Shown: positions 36,206 through 45,330, numbered from the stretch's first letter. The stretch: 64,000 bases of DNA from Mycobacterium malmoense (GCF_019645855.1 NZ_CP080999.1:4836001-4900000); one strand, 5' to 3'. The notes: generated by a model not told the origin, from the letters alone. Made by a program: numbers and translations.

Positions 36206-37038
36206 CGGCGAGCCCATGCGGCGCGAACGCGGCTAACGATCTCGGCGGGCCGATCCCCCGCGACCACCCGGATCACGATCCAGCCGAGCCGGTCGAGCTT
36301 TTCTCGTCGCCGAATATCCCACCTGTATTGCCATCCATCGGTTCGGTGCTGCTCGCCGTCGTACTCGGCCGAGACTTTCAGTTCTTCCCAACCCATGTCG
36401 AGATACGCGAAGGCCTCGCCAAACTCGTCATAGACGCGAATCTGTGTCTGCGGCCGCGGAAAGCCCGCGTCAATCAGCAACAATCGAAGCCACGTCTCCT
36501 TTGGCGACTGCGATCCGCCGTCCGCCAACACGACCGCCTTGCGCGCGCCACGAATTCCACGCCGCCCGGGATACCGCTCAAAGAGGAGCTCGACCTCCGC
36601 TATCTTCACGTCCGCGGCCGCCAGTAGAGCATCGATAGCCGCCACCGCTTCGTCCCTGGGATACCAGCACGCCAAATCGAGCGCCGTCCGCGCCGGGGTC
36701 GTCACCGGTATACCTTCAATCAACACGACCTCATCATCGTCAATGCTGTTCCCGCGAACTCGTATGCCCGGCAGCGGGTTTCGATTTGTGTGCAGGATCT
36801 CGAGCGGAGCGGAAGGGTCGATCCACTTGGAGCCATACAACGCTGAGGCCGAGAGTCCCGCGACAATGCCTCGCCGTCGCGACCAGAGCCATCCCGCCCT
36901 CGCCCGCACGAGCGGACTTCTCTCGAGTCCGGGGATGACGTACACGTCCCGGAACAACTTGGTATAGCGAGTCCGCAGCGCGCTCTTGACAACGTCTCCG
37001 CTCGCGACGGCCTCACTACCGATGAATGGCTCCGCCAT
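36193..37038 (-). CDS. DUF559/endonuclease-fold-like protein, paralogue of 12470-13309
   Basis: A 281-residue protein. It shares with the first copy AGWLWSRRRGIVAGLSASALYGSKW, the TTPARTALDLACWYP block and PKETWLRLLLIDAGFPRPQTQI. The C-terminal DMGWEELKVSAEYDGEQHRTD and WIVIRVVAGDRP resemble DUF559/Vsr-type nucleases. The N-terminus is like AbiEi-type winged helices. Function unknown. Arrays of the 30-bp-period palindrome flank it on both sides (36154-36205 and 37066-37148). M. tuberculosis has a PPE gene (PPE63) at this place. Confidence 0.75.
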   Translation of the reverse strand: MAEPFIGSEAVASGDVVKSALRTRYTKLFRDVYVIPGLERSPLVRARAGWLWSRRRGIVAGLSASALYGSKWIDPSAPLEILHTNRNPLPGIRVRGNSIDDDEVVLIEGIPVTTPARTALDLACWYPRDEAVAAIDALLAAADVKIAEVELLFERYPGRRGIRGARKAVVLADGGSQSPKETWLRLLLIDAGFPRPQTQIRVYDEFGEAFAYLDMGWEELKVSAEYDGEQHRTDGWQYRWDIRRREKLDRLGWIVIRVVAGDRPAEIVSRVRAAWARRASR

Positions 37039-37065
37039 GCCGGCAGCGTTCCACGAGTCGCGCCA

Positions 37066-37148
37066 AGCGTCACGTCAGCGTGCGGCATCTATTCACAGCG
37101 TCACCCCAGCGTGACGCTCGACGCCGACGGCCACGCTGGCGTGACGCT
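37066..37148. repeat. Three 22-bp palindrome-type units, 30-31 bp period
   Basis: Units at 37066-37087, 37097-37118 and 37127-37148 follow AGCGTCAC-CAGCGTGACGCT with several changes in the first and third. It is the same family as the arrays at 4350 and 36154. It occupies the space between the DUF559-like gene (start 37038) and the end of ltp2. Confidence 0.75.
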
Positions 37149-37150
37149 CG

Positions 37151-37200
37151 GCGCCGCGGGTCGGCGCGGGCCGGCGCGGGTCGCCGCGGGCCGGCGCGGG
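37151..37200. repeat. 10-bp GC-rich tandem repeat before the ltp2 stop
   Basis: Five copies of a 10-mer close to CCGGCGCGGG in exact register, with a 20-bp higher period (TCGGCGCGGG-CCGGCGCGGG). It ends at the ltp2 stop codon. Confidence 0.75.
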
Positions 37201-38370
37201 TCAGCCGAGGATCAGGCCGGAGGTCGGCACGCCGGTGCCCGCGGTGACGAGCACATGCTCCACGTTCGGCACCGGGTTCACCGAGGTGCCGCGCAGTTGC
37301 CGAACCCCCTCGGCGATGCCGTTCATGCCGTGGATGTAGGCCTCGCCGAGTTGACCCCCGTGCGTGTTGATGGGAAGCCGCCCGCCCACCTCGATGGCGC
37401 CGTCGGCGATGAAGTCCTTGGCCTCGCCCTTGCCGCAGAAGCCCAACTCCTCCAACTGAATCAGGGTGAACGGCGTGAAGTGGTCGTACAAGACCGCGGT
37501 TTGGATGTCGGCCGGCGACAGCCCGGACTGCGCCCAGAGCTGCCGACCCACCAGGCCCATCTCGGGCAGGCCGAGTTCGGGCCGGTAGTAGCTGACCATC
37601 GTGTACTGGTCGGGGCTGGAACCCTGCGACGCCGCCTCGATGACCGCCGGCCGATGCTTGAGGTCCCGCGCGCGCTCCGCCGATGTCACCACGATTGCGA
37701 CCGCGCCGTCGGTTTCCTGGCAGCAGTCCAGCAGCCGCAGCGGCTCGGCGATCCACCGCGAATTCTGGTGATCCTCAATGGTTATCGGCTTCTCGTAGAA
37801 GTACGCCTTGGGGTTCTTGGCGGCGTGCTTGCGGTCGGCCACCGAGATCGCACCGAAGTCACGGCTGGTCGCGCCGGACAGGTGCATGTAGCGCCGGGCG
37901 ATCATGGCGACCTGCGCCGCCGGCGTGGAAAGGCCGTGCGGATACGAGAAGGAGTTGTCCGCGGCCGTCGAATCGGCCTGGGCGCCAGCGTCTCCCACCA
38001 ACCGCGCCTGAACCTGGCCGAACCGCATCCCCGAGCGCTCGTTGAACGCCCGGTATGCCACCACGACGTCGGCCACTCCCGTCGCGACGGCCACCGCCGC
38101 CTGCTGGACGGTCGCGCACGCGGCGCCACCGCCATAGTGGATCTTGGAGAAGAACTTCAGCTCGCCGATGCCCACCGCGCGCGCGACCGCGATTTCGGTG
38201 TTGGTGTCCATCGTGAAGGTGGTCAGCCCGTCGACGTCGGCCGGACTCAGGCCGGCGTCGTCCAGGGCGTCCAGCACCGCCTCGGCCGCCAACCGGAGTT
38301 CGCTGCGGCCGGAGTCCTTCGAGAAATCGGTGGCACCGATGCCGACGATCGCAGCCTTACCCGACAACAT
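37201..38370 (-). CDS. ltp2: Steroid side-chain retro-aldolase Ltp2
   Basis: A 389-residue thiolase-like protein. Segments KIHYGGGAACATVQQAAVAVATG, YDHFTPFTLIQLEELGFCG and NTHGGQLGEAYIHGMNGIAEG identify the Ltp2 group. With the DUF35 domain of ChsH2 it releases propionyl-CoA by retro-aldol cleavage of the C17 side chain, leaving androstenedione-type ketone. The start overlaps the chsH1 stop by one base. It is the last gene of the cyp125 operon. Confidence 0.95.
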   Translation of the reverse strand: MLSGKAAIVGIGATDFSKDSGRSELRLAAEAVLDALDDAGLSPADVDGLTTFTMDTNTEIAVARAVGIGELKFFSKIHYGGGAACATVQQAAVAVATGVADVVVAYRAFNERSGMRFGQVQARLVGDAGAQADSTAADNSFSYPHGLSTPAAQVAMIARRYMHLSGATSRDFGAISVADRKHAAKNPKAYFYEKPITIEDHQNSRWIAEPLRLLDCCQETDGAVAIVVTSAERARDLKHRPAVIEAASQGSSPDQYTMVSYYRPELGLPEMGLVGRQLWAQSGLSPADIQTAVLYDHFTPFTLIQLEELGFCGKGEAKDFIADGAIEVGGRLPINTHGGQLGEAYIHGMNGIAEGVRQLRGTSVNPVPNVEHVLVTAGTGVPTSGLILG

Positions 38371-38771
38371 CAGGCATCCCCCATCGTCAGCGTCACGGTG
38401 GCGATGACGTGATCACCAAGGCTGTTGCGGCCCACCACCTTTACGGTGATCAGTCCGTCGCCCACGGCGGTTACCTCGCCGGAGAACGTCACCGTGTCGT
38501 AGGCGTACCACGGCACCCCGAGCCGAAGGCCGATGGATTTGATGAGCGCCGACGGTCCGGCCCAGTCGGTGACGTAGCGCTGCACCAGACCAGTGTCGGT
38601 GAGGATGTTGACGAAGATGTCCTTCGACCCCTTGGCCTGCGCCAAATCGCGGTCGTGGTGGACGTCCTGAAAGTCCCTGGTGGCCAGGGCCGTCGAGATG
38701 ATGAACGTGGGATCTCCATACAGCTTCAGCTCGGGCAGCACCGTGCCCACGTCCACAACGGGCGCGCTCAT
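38370..38771 (-). CDS. chsH1: MaoC-like hydratase subunit ChsH1
   Basis: A 133-residue single-hotdog hydratase subunit containing DFQDVHHDRDLAQAKGSKDIF, which supplies the catalytic Asp/His pair. With the N-terminal hotdog of ChsH2 it forms the enoyl-CoA hydratase that acts on 3-oxo-pregna-4,17-diene-20-carboxyl-CoA. The ATG at 38771 overlaps the chsH2 stop by 4 bp (ATGA). A longer open frame upstream is chsH2 shadow. Confidence 0.94.
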   Translation of the reverse strand: MSAPVVDVGTVLPELKLYGDPTFIISTALATRDFQDVHHDRDLAQAKGSKDIFVNILTDTGLVQRYVTDWAGPSALIKSIGLRLGVPWYAYDTVTFSGEVTAVGDGLITVKVVGRNSLGDHVIATVTLTMGDA

Positions 38772-39715
38772 GTGTCGGGCTCCCATGCGTAGAGGGTCCA
38801 CTCCGGGCCGGCATCGCCGGCCGGGAAGTCGATATAGGTTGCGCGCACGGGCATTCCGATCTTCACCTCGGCCGGGTCCGCCCCGCGCAGCTCGCCCAGC
38901 ATCCGCACACCCTCCTCCAGCTCGACCAAAGCGATGACGAAGGGCAGCGTGCGGCCGGGCACCTTCGGCGCGTGGTGCACCACGAAGCTGAACACCGTGC
39001 CCTTGCCTGCGGCCACCACATAGTCGATCGGCTCGGTTTTGTCCTGCCACACCGCCGGCACCGGCGGGTGCTGCAGGCTGCCGTCGGGGCGGCGCTGAAT
39101 CCGCAGTTCGTGCGCCTTGACGCCGTCCCAGAAGAACGCGGTGTCCCGCGACGACGACGGGCGCATCATGGCGTCGGGGTCCAGGTCGGCGGGCACGGCC
39201 GGGCCAGAAGACTCGCGCGGCTTGAATTTGAGGATGCGCCAGTTCATCTCGGCGACATCCTCGTCACCGACCCGCCAGACGATGTGCTGGTTGACGAAGA
39301 AGCCTTCCCCGAGCGCGGTCTGCTTGGGCCCGACGATGTCGCCCATCTCGGAGGTGATGCTGACCTGCTCGCCGGGCCGCAGGTAACGGTGGTACGTCTG
39401 CTCGCAGTTGGTGGCGACGACGCCGACATAGCCGGCGTCGTCGAACAGCTGCATGATGGGCCCCATCGGATCGTCCTTGGGGCGCTCCCCGCCCAGGCCG
39501 AACATCGTCCACACCTGAATCATCGCCGGCGGGGCGACGATTCCCGGATGTCCGGCGGCGCGGGCCGCGGCCTCGTCCACGTAGATGGGGTTGCGATCGC
39601 CGATCGCCTCCACCCAGTTGTTGATCGTCGGCCGGTTCACCGGGTCACGGCCGGCGCGCGGCTTGGGTCCACCGGCCGCCTTGATCTCGGCGAGGGCTTC
39701 CTGGATGTCGGTCAT
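38768..39715 (-). CDS. chsH2: MaoC-like hydratase subunit with DUF35 domain, ChsH2
   Basis: A 315-residue fusion. Residues about 1-180 are a MaoC-like hotdog (NWVEAIGDRNPIYVDEAAAR), and residues about 190-315 are a DUF35 OB-fold (FWDGVKAHELRIQRRPDGSL, GTVFSFVVHHAPKVPG). The hotdog pairs with ChsH1, and the DUF35 part binds Ltp2, so hydration and retro-aldol cleavage are physically linked. The overlap with fadE29 (4 bp) shows tight coupling. Confidence 0.94.
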   Translation of the reverse strand: MTDIQEALAEIKAAGGPKPRAGRDPVNRPTINNWVEAIGDRNPIYVDEAAARAAGHPGIVAPPAMIQVWTMFGLGGERPKDDPMGPIMQLFDDAGYVGVVATNCEQTYHRYLRPGEQVSITSEMGDIVGPKQTALGEGFFVNQHIVWRVGDEDVAEMNWRILKFKPRESSGPAVPADLDPDAMMRPSSSRDTAFFWDGVKAHELRIQRRPDGSLQHPPVPAVWQDKTEPIDYVVAAGKGTVFSFVVHHAPKVPGRTLPFVIALVELEEGVRMLGELRGADPAEVKIGMPVRATYIDFPAGDAGPEWTLYAWEPDT

Positions 39716-40875
39716 CGAGGAACCCGCGGCACCTTGAGGCCTGAGGCCGCGATCATTTCGCGCATGACTTCGTTCACGCCCCCACCGAAGGTGATCACCA
39801 GGTTGCGCTTGGTCTGGGAGTCCAGCCAGTTGAGCAGCTCGGCGGTGTCCGGCTCGGCGGGGTTACCGTACCTGCCGACGACTTCCTCGGCGAGCCGGCC
39901 GACGTACTGCACACGCTCGGTGCCAAAGACTTTCGTCGACGCGGCGTCGGCCACGTTGATGTCCTCACCCGCCGCGGCCACCTGCCAGTTGAGCAACTCG
40001 TTGATCCGCCACATCGCATGGATCTCGCCGAGCGCGCGCTTGACGTCGTCGTGGTCGATCGGGGTGACGCCATCGCCGCCCGGCTTGGACGCCCAGGCGT
40101 GCACCCGGTCGTAGATGGCGGCGAACCGACCCGCCGGACCGAGCATCACCCGCTCGTTGTTGAGCTGGGTGGTGATCAGCCGCCATCCGCCGTTCTCCTC
40201 GCCGACCAGCATGTCGGCCGGCACCCGCACGTCGTTGTAGTAGGTGGCGTTGGTGTGGTGGGCGCCGTCGGACAGGATGATCGGCGTCCAGGAGTAGCCG
40301 GGGTCCTTCGTGTCGACGATCAGGATCGAAATGCCTTTGTGCTTCACGGCTTCCGGGTCGGTGCGGCAGGCCAGCCAGATGTAGTCGGCGTCGTGGGCGC
40401 CGGTGGTGAAGATCTTCTGCCCGTTGACGATGTACTCGTCGCCCTGACGCACGGCGGTGGTGCGCAACGACGCCAGGTCGGTGCCGGCCTCCGGCTCGGT
40501 GTAGCCGATCGCGAAGTGCAACTCGCCGGCCAGGATCGCCGGCAGGAACTTCTTCTTCTGCAGCTCGCTGCCGTAGACCTGCAGCGTGGGCCCCACCGTC
40601 TGCAGGGTCACGGCCGGCAACGGCACGTCGGCCCGGTGGGCCTCGTTGACGAAGATCTGCTGCTCGATCGGACCGAAACCGAGGCCGCCGAACTCCTTTG
40701 GCCACCCGACACCGAGCTTGCCGTCCCGGCCCATCCGCCGGATCACGGCGCGGTACGCCTCGTTGTGGCGGTCCTCCTCCATCGCCTTCATCTCGTCGGA
40801 CGAGATCAGATTCGAAAAGTATTGCCGTAACTCGGCTTGCAGCTGGCGCTGCTCCGGGGTCAGGTCGATGAACAT
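39712..40875 (-). CDS. fadE29: Acyl-CoA dehydrogenase ChsE2 (FadE29)
   Basis: A 387-residue acyl-CoA dehydrogenase, almost the same as the M. tuberculosis protein from MFIDLTPEQRQLQAEL to GLKVPRVPR. The flavin and substrate region GYTEPEAGTDLASLRT and the C-terminal FGGGVNEVMREMIA are intact. Together with FadE28 it forms ChsE1-ChsE2, which dehydrogenates the three-carbon side chain. It overlaps the fadE28 end by 16 bp. Confidence 0.95.
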   Translation of the reverse strand: MFIDLTPEQRQLQAELRQYFSNLISSDEMKAMEEDRHNEAYRAVIRRMGRDGKLGVGWPKEFGGLGFGPIEQQIFVNEAHRADVPLPAVTLQTVGPTLQVYGSELQKKKFLPAILAGELHFAIGYTEPEAGTDLASLRTTAVRQGDEYIVNGQKIFTTGAHDADYIWLACRTDPEAVKHKGISILIVDTKDPGYSWTPIILSDGAHHTNATYYNDVRVPADMLVGEENGGWRLITTQLNNERVMLGPAGRFAAIYDRVHAWASKPGGDGVTPIDHDDVKRALGEIHAMWRINELLNWQVAAAGEDINVADAASTKVFGTERVQYVGRLAEEVVGRYGNPAEPDTAELLNWLDSQTKRNLVITFGGGVNEVMREMIAASGLKVPRVPR

Positions 40876-41891
40876 TGCGCTCCCACCAGGTCGAGTCGCA
40901 GCGACGGGCCGCCCAGCAGCCGGGTCAGGTCCTTGATCGTGGAGTAGTACCGGTGCATGGGATACGTGATGTCCATCCCCATGCCGCCGTGCAGATGATG
41001 GCAGGTCTGCATCACCGGCGGCGCCTGCGACGCCACCCAGTACCCGAGGACGTCCAGGTCGTCATCGGCGTCCCGCCCTTCTGACAGCCGCCACACCACC
41101 GACTTCGCCGCCAAATCGATGGTGCGCGAGGCGATGTAGACCTCGGAGAGCTGCGCGGCCACGGTCTGGAAGGTGGACAACGGCTTGCCGAATTGCTTGC
41201 GGTTGGCCACATAGTCGGCGGTCAGCCGCAGCGCCCCGGCCACCAACCCGTCGGCGTAGGCACCCATCGCCGCCAGCGCGAGCTGGTTGACCCGGTGTGC
41301 AGTGGCACCGGCCAGCACGTCGGCGACGGCAACATCGGCGAACGTGACCGTGTACTCGTCGGAACCGTTCGACGTCGGCGTGGGGACCAGCTGCACACCG
41401 TCGGCCTTGGGCGATACCACCACGACGGCACTGTCGGCGGTGACGACCATCCAATCCGCTTGTCCCGCATAGGCGACACCGATTTTGGTGCCCGACAACC
41501 GCCCGTCGGTGAAGGTGGTGGCGGGCCGGTCGGGCAGCGCCGCGCCGGGTTCGTTGAGCGCCGCGGTCAACACCCCGCCCTCGGAGACCCCGCCCAGGAA
41601 ACGGTCCTGTTGTTCATCGGAGGCCAGGTCGAGCAGCGGCACCACGCCAAGGCCCAGTGTGGCCAGTGCGGGCGTGATGGCGCCGTGGCGACCCACTTCG
41701 GTCAGCACCGTCGCGACCTCGGGCAGGCCCACGCCGTCGCCGCCGAGGCGTTCGGGCACCGGCAGCGCCGTCACACCGCCGTCGACCAAAGCCGTCCACG
41801 AGGTATCCCGGTCCAGCACGGACGTGACCACGTCGGCGACGGCCTGTTGTGTCGCGGTGAGATTGAAATCCATCGTCGCTGTTGAATCCAT
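40860..41891 (-). CDS. fadE28: Acyl-CoA dehydrogenase ChsE1 (FadE28)
   Basis: The partner subunit of ChsE2: 343 residues from ATG 41891, or 337 from ATG 41873 (MDFNLTATQQAVADVV). ATG 41891 overlaps the cyp125 stop as TGATG, a common coupling form. Family segments are ADYVANRKQFGKPLSTFQTV and CHHLHGGMGMDITYPMHRYY. Such partner subunits complete the FAD site of the heterotetramer. Confidence 0.93.
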   Translation of the reverse strand: MDSTATMDFNLTATQQAVADVVTSVLDRDTSWTALVDGGVTALPVPERLGGDGVGLPEVATVLTEVGRHGAITPALATLGLGVVPLLDLASDEQQDRFLGGVSEGGVLTAALNEPGAALPDRPATTFTDGRLSGTKIGVAYAGQADWMVVTADSAVVVVSPKADGVQLVPTPTSNGSDEYTVTFADVAVADVLAGATAHRVNQLALAAMGAYADGLVAGALRLTADYVANRKQFGKPLSTFQTVAAQLSEVYIASRTIDLAAKSVVWRLSEGRDADDDLDVLGYWVASQAPPVMQTCHHLHGGMGMDITYPMHRYYSTIKDLTRLLGGPSLRLDLVGAQCSST

Positions 41892-43144
41892 CAATGCGCC
41901 ACTGGGCACTGGCCGGTGTAGTCGACCTGCCAGTGCTTGATGCCGTTGAGCCAGCCCGACCGCAGCCGCTCGGGCTTCGAGATCGGCGTGAGGTCCGGCA
42001 TGTGATCGGCCACGGCGTTGAAGATCAGGTTGATCGTCATGCGGGCCAGGTTGGCGCCGATGCAGTAATGCGCACCGGTGCCGCCGAAACCGACGTGCGG
42101 GTTGGGATCCCGCAAGATGTTAAAGGTGTAGGGATCCTCGAAGATCTCTTCGTCGAAGTTGGCCGACCGGTAGAACATGATCACCCGCTGGCCCTTCTTG
42201 ATCTGCACACCGGACAACTCGTAGTCCTCCAGCGCGGTGCGCTGGAAACAGGTGACCGGGGTGGCCCAGCGGACGATCTCGTCGGCAGCGGTCCCTGGGC
42301 GCTCCTTCTTGTAGAGCTCCCACTGGTCGGGGAAGTCGGCAAACGCCATCATTCCCTGCGTGATGGAGTTCCGGGTGGTCTCGTTGCCGGCGACCGCGAG
42401 CATCACCACGAAGAAGCCAAACTCGTCATCGGAGAGCTTTTCACCGTCGATGTCGGCCTGGATCAGCTGGGTCACGATGTCATCGCCCGGATTCTTGCCC
42501 CGCTCTTCGGCCATCTTCATCGCGTACATGATCAGTTCCGCGGACGTGGCCTTGGGATCGGTGTCGGCGTACTCGGGGTCGTCATTGCCGGTCATCTCGT
42601 TCGACCAGCGGAACAGCTTGTCGCGGTCCTCCTGCGGCACGCCGAGCAAACCGGCGATCGCCTGCAGCGGCAGCTCGCAGGACACCTGCTCGACGAAGTC
42701 ACCGGAACCGGCGGTCGCGGCCGTCTTGGCGATGTTCTGCGCGCGCTGCCGCAGTTCGTCCTCCAGGCGGCCGACGGCCCGCGGTGTGAAACCGCGGGAG
42801 ATGATCTTGCGCAGCCGAGTGTGGTGCGGCGCGTCCATGTTGAGCATGACGAAGCGCTGAACCTCGATGTCCTCGCGCGCGATGTCGTTCTTGAAGCGGG
42901 GGATCACGCCGTTCTCGTAACTGGAGAAGACGTCGCTGCGCCGCGATATCTCCTTGACGTCGTTGAGTTTGGTGATCGCCCAGAAGCCGCCGTCGTTGAA
43001 ACCGCCGCCTTCGCCTGGAGCCTGTTCGTTCCACCAGATCGGCACGGTCGCTCGCACCTCGGCAAATTCTTCGATCGGCAACCGCTCAACGTAGATGTCG
43101 GGGTCGGTGAAATCGAACCCGGGCGGAAGATTGGGGCTGGGCAC
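41891..43144 (-). CDS. cyp125: Cytochrome P450 CYP125, steroid C26 monooxygenase
   Basis: A 417-residue P450. The I-helix is AVAGNETTRNSITQG, the ExxR helix is in ADEIVRWATPVTCFQ, and the heme loop is FGGTGAHYCIGANLAR. In mycobacteria it hydroxylates and further oxidises the terminal C26/C27 of cholesterol and cholestenone, the first step of side-chain loss. It starts at ATG 43144 (MPSPNLPPGFDFTDP), about 16 residues later than the M. tuberculosis annotation. It leads a six-gene operon to ltp2 and is divergent from fadA5. Confidence 0.96.
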   Translation of the reverse strand: MPSPNLPPGFDFTDPDIYVERLPIEEFAEVRATVPIWWNEQAPGEGGGFNDGGFWAITKLNDVKEISRRSDVFSSYENGVIPRFKNDIAREDIEVQRFVMLNMDAPHHTRLRKIISRGFTPRAVGRLEDELRQRAQNIAKTAATAGSGDFVEQVSCELPLQAIAGLLGVPQEDRDKLFRWSNEMTGNDDPEYADTDPKATSAELIMYAMKMAEERGKNPGDDIVTQLIQADIDGEKLSDDEFGFFVVMLAVAGNETTRNSITQGMMAFADFPDQWELYKKERPGTAADEIVRWATPVTCFQRTALEDYELSGVQIKKGQRVIMFYRSANFDEEIFEDPYTFNILRDPNPHVGFGGTGAHYCIGANLARMTINLIFNAVADHMPDLTPISKPERLRSGWLNGIKHWQVDYTGQCPVAH

Positions 43145-43183
43145 GGTTACTTCTCCTTACAGTCCTCGATGACCTGCGATCCC

Positions 43184-43204
43184 AGGACACTAGCTGTCCT
43201 AGTG
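43184..43204. promoter_or_regulatory. Overlapping palindromes upstream of cyp125
   Basis: AGGACA-CTAGC-TGTCCT (43184-43200) and CACTAG-CTGTC-CTAGTG (43188-43204) are two interlaced perfect 6-5-6 dyads, 40-60 bp before cyp125. They do not fit KstR or KstR2. A second regulator site is possible. Confidence 0.4.
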
Positions 43205-43277
43205 ATGCTCTGGTGCCAGTAAAACATGCCTCCACCGCAGACAAAAGGCGCTCAGGCATCCTCGCTTGTCATAGTAA

Positions 43278-43291
43278 TGAAACGTGTTCTA
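43278..43291. promoter_or_regulatory. KstR operator between cyp125 and fadA5
   Basis: TGAAACGTGTTCTA is a full match to TnnAACnnGTTnnA, 10 bp before the fadA5 start. It probably controls cyp125 as well. Confidence 0.87.
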
Positions 43292-43301
43292 GCCTGGCCA
43301 C

Positions 43302-44477
43302 ATGGGTAACCCGGTAATCGTCGAAGCCACCCGCAGCCCGATTGGCAAACGCAACGGATGGCTGTCAGGACTGCACGCCACCGAGCTGCTGGGCGCGGTG
43401 CAGAAGGCACTGGTGGAGAAGGCCGGCCTGGATAGCGGCTTTGTCGCCGGCGACGTCGAGCAGGTCATCGGTGGCTGCGTGACGCAGTACGGCGAGCAGT
43501 CCAACAACATCAGCCGCGTCGCGTGGCTGACCGCGGGCCTGCCCGACCACGTCGGCGCCACGACGGTGGACTGTCAGTGCGGCAGCGGGCAGCAGGCCAA
43601 CCACCTGATCGCCGGGTTGATCGCCATCGGCGCCATCGACATCGGCATCGCCTGCGGCATCGAGGCGATGAGCCGGGTCGGCCTGGGCGCCAACGCCGGT
43701 CCGGACCGCGCGGCCATCCGCGCCGAGTCGTGGGACATCGATTTGCCCGACCAGTTCACCGCCGCCGAGCGGATCGCCAAGCGTCGCGGCATCACCCGCG
43801 AGGACATCGACGCCTTTGGGCTGGAGTCGCAGCTGCGCGCCAAGCGGGCGTGGGACGAGGGTCGCTTCGATCGCGAGATCTCCCCGATCGTGGCGCCGGT
43901 GCTCGACGAGAACAAGCGACCGACCTCCGAGCGGGCGCCCGTGACCCGCGATCAGGGCCTGCGGGACACCACGCTGGAGGGGTTGAGCCAGCTCAAGCCG
44001 GTCATCGAGGGCGGGATCCACACGGCGGGCACGTCGTCGCAGATCTCCGACGGTGCGGCCGCGGTGCTGTGGATGGACGAGGACAAGGCCAGGGCGCTGG
44101 GCTTAAGGCCGCGCGCGCGGATCGTCAGCCAGGCCAACGTCGGCGCGGAGCCCTACTACCACCTGGACGGTCCGGTGCAGTCGACGGCGAAGGTGCTGGA
44201 GAAGGCCGGGATGAAGATCGGCGACATCGACCTCACCGAGATCAACGAGGCGTTCGCATCCGTGGTGCTGTCGTGGGCGCGGGTGCACGAGCCCGACATG
44301 GCCAGGGTGAACGTCAACGGCGGCGCGATCGCGCTGGGCCACCCGGTGGGCTGCACCGGCAGCCGGCTGATTACCACCGCTTTGCACGAGCTGGAGCGAA
44401 CCGACCAGAGCACCGCGCTGATCACCATGTGCGCGGGCGGCGCCCTGTCCACCGGGACCATCATCGAGCGGATTTAG
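43302..44477 (+). CDS. fadA5: Steroid thiolase FadA5
   Basis: A 391-residue thiolase. The acyl-accepting Cys93 is in TVDCQCGSGQQANHL, the active-site His in GGAIALGHPVGCTGSR, and the second cysteine in MCAGGALSTGTIIERI. FadA5 cleaves the 3-ketoacyl-CoA of the sterol side chain, giving acetyl- or propionyl-CoA. All catalytic residues are intact. Expressed rightwards from the KstR site at 43278. Confidence 0.96.
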   Translation: MGNPVIVEATRSPIGKRNGWLSGLHATELLGAVQKALVEKAGLDSGFVAGDVEQVIGGCVTQYGEQSNNISRVAWLTAGLPDHVGATTVDCQCGSGQQANHLIAGLIAIGAIDIGIACGIEAMSRVGLGANAGPDRAAIRAESWDIDLPDQFTAAERIAKRRGITREDIDAFGLESQLRAKRAWDEGRFDREISPIVAPVLDENKRPTSERAPVTRDQGLRDTTLEGLSQLKPVIEGGIHTAGTSSQISDGAAAVLWMDEDKARALGLRPRARIVSQANVGAEPYYHLDGPVQSTAKVLEKAGMKIGDIDLTEINEAFASVVLSWARVHEPDMARVNVNGGAIALGHPVGCTGSRLITTALHELERTDQSTALITMCAGGALSTGTIIERI

Positions 44478-44484
44478 TCCCTCG

Positions 44485-44871
44485 GTGGTCGTCTCCGAAG
44501 AGAGCCGCATCGCCGCGGCGCAGGCCTACATTGACGCGCTCGTCAGCCATGACGGCGATGCCGTTCCGTTTGCGGCCCGGTGCACCCGCATCGAGCAGGG
44601 GGTCAAGAACGGGTTTTCCGGAAATCACCTGCGGCGCAGCCTCAATCGCGGGCCCCAGTACCGGATCATCGGCGACACCACGCCGCCGGACTATCGCATC
44701 GTCGGCGACGAGGTGCGCGCGGTGTACGACGTGCTGACCAAGGCGGCGTTCGGCGGCCGGCGGCTGGCCGCGCGGGTCGACGAGACCTTCGTGATTCCCG
44801 CCGAAAGCCCAAGCGGGAAGGCCGAAATCCACCACATCACGGTTCGCTTCCACCCCTTCATTCAGCGCTAA
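44485..44871 (+). CDS. DUF8021/SnoaL-like small protein (intact copy)
   Basis: A 128-residue protein starting at GTG 44485, 7 bp after fadA5. The pattern AAQAYIDALVSHDGDAVPFAARCTRIEQG suggests an NTF2-like fold of the DUF8021 kind. The C-terminus DETFVIPAESPSGKAEIHHI is repeated in a truncated second copy at 48964-49110. No function is known. It belongs to the duplicated block with the ddn-type gene that follows after 12 bp. Confidence 0.75.
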   Translation: MVVSEESRIAAAQAYIDALVSHDGDAVPFAARCTRIEQGVKNGFSGNHLRRSLNRGPQYRIIGDTTPPDYRIVGDEVRAVYDVLTKAAFGGRRLAARVDETFVIPAESPSGKAEIHHITVRFHPFIQR

Positions 44872-44883
44872 GGCCGAGACACA

Positions 44884-45330
44884 ATGGAAAAACCACGCAC
44901 ATTGAATGCGCCCTGGGTTGGCTTCTTCATCAAGTGGATGTCCCGGGCCAATACTTGGCTCTACCGGCGCAGCAACGGAAAGCTCGGCGGTACTTTCCAG
45001 AAGCGTCCGGTCGCGCTCCTAACTACAACCGGCCGCAAGACCGGTGAACCGCGGCTGAGCCCGCTGCTTTACCTGCGCGAGGGCGACCGGGTGATTCTGG
45101 TCGCATCCCAGGGCGGCCGCGAGAAGAACCCGTTGTGGTATCTCAACCTCAAGGCAGACCCGAAAGTGTCTGTGCAGATCAAAGGCGAGGTGCTGCAGTT
45201 GCGGGCGCGTGACGCCACCGCCGAAGAGCGTGCTAAGTACTGGCCGAAGTTGGTGGCCATGTATCCCTCATTCGAGGACTACCAGTCGTGGACCGATCGG
45301 GTGATCCCGATCGTGATCTGCGAGCCCTGA
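44884..45330 (+). CDS. Deazaflavin (F420)-dependent nitroreductase-like protein, diverged Ddn paralogue
   Basis: A 148-residue Ddn/FDOR-B protein, roughly 70% identical by eye to the second copy at 49131. The F420-binding core is kept (VALLTTTGRKTGEPRLSPL, NPLWYLNLKADPKVSVQI). Against the M. tuberculosis nitroimidazole-pocket residues Tyr65, Ser78, Tyr130, Tyr133 and Tyr136, this copy has Leu62 for Tyr65 and Phe130 for Tyr133, while the Ser and the other tyrosines remain. Its substrate preference has probably shifted. ATG 44884 follows the DUF8021 gene. Confidence 0.88.
   Translation: MEKPRTLNAPWVGFFIKWMSRANTWLYRRSNGKLGGTFQKRPVALLTTTGRKTGEPRLSPLLYLREGDRVILVASQGGREKNPLWYLNLKADPKVSVQIKGEVLQLRARDATAEERAKYWPKLVAMYPSFEDYQSWTDRVIPIVICEP

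Noticed and set aside
36154..37148. Possible CRISPR array because of 30-bp-spaced repeats
   Set aside because: Only 2-3 units, repeats are palindromes separated by about 8 bp without spacers of usual size, and no cas genes.
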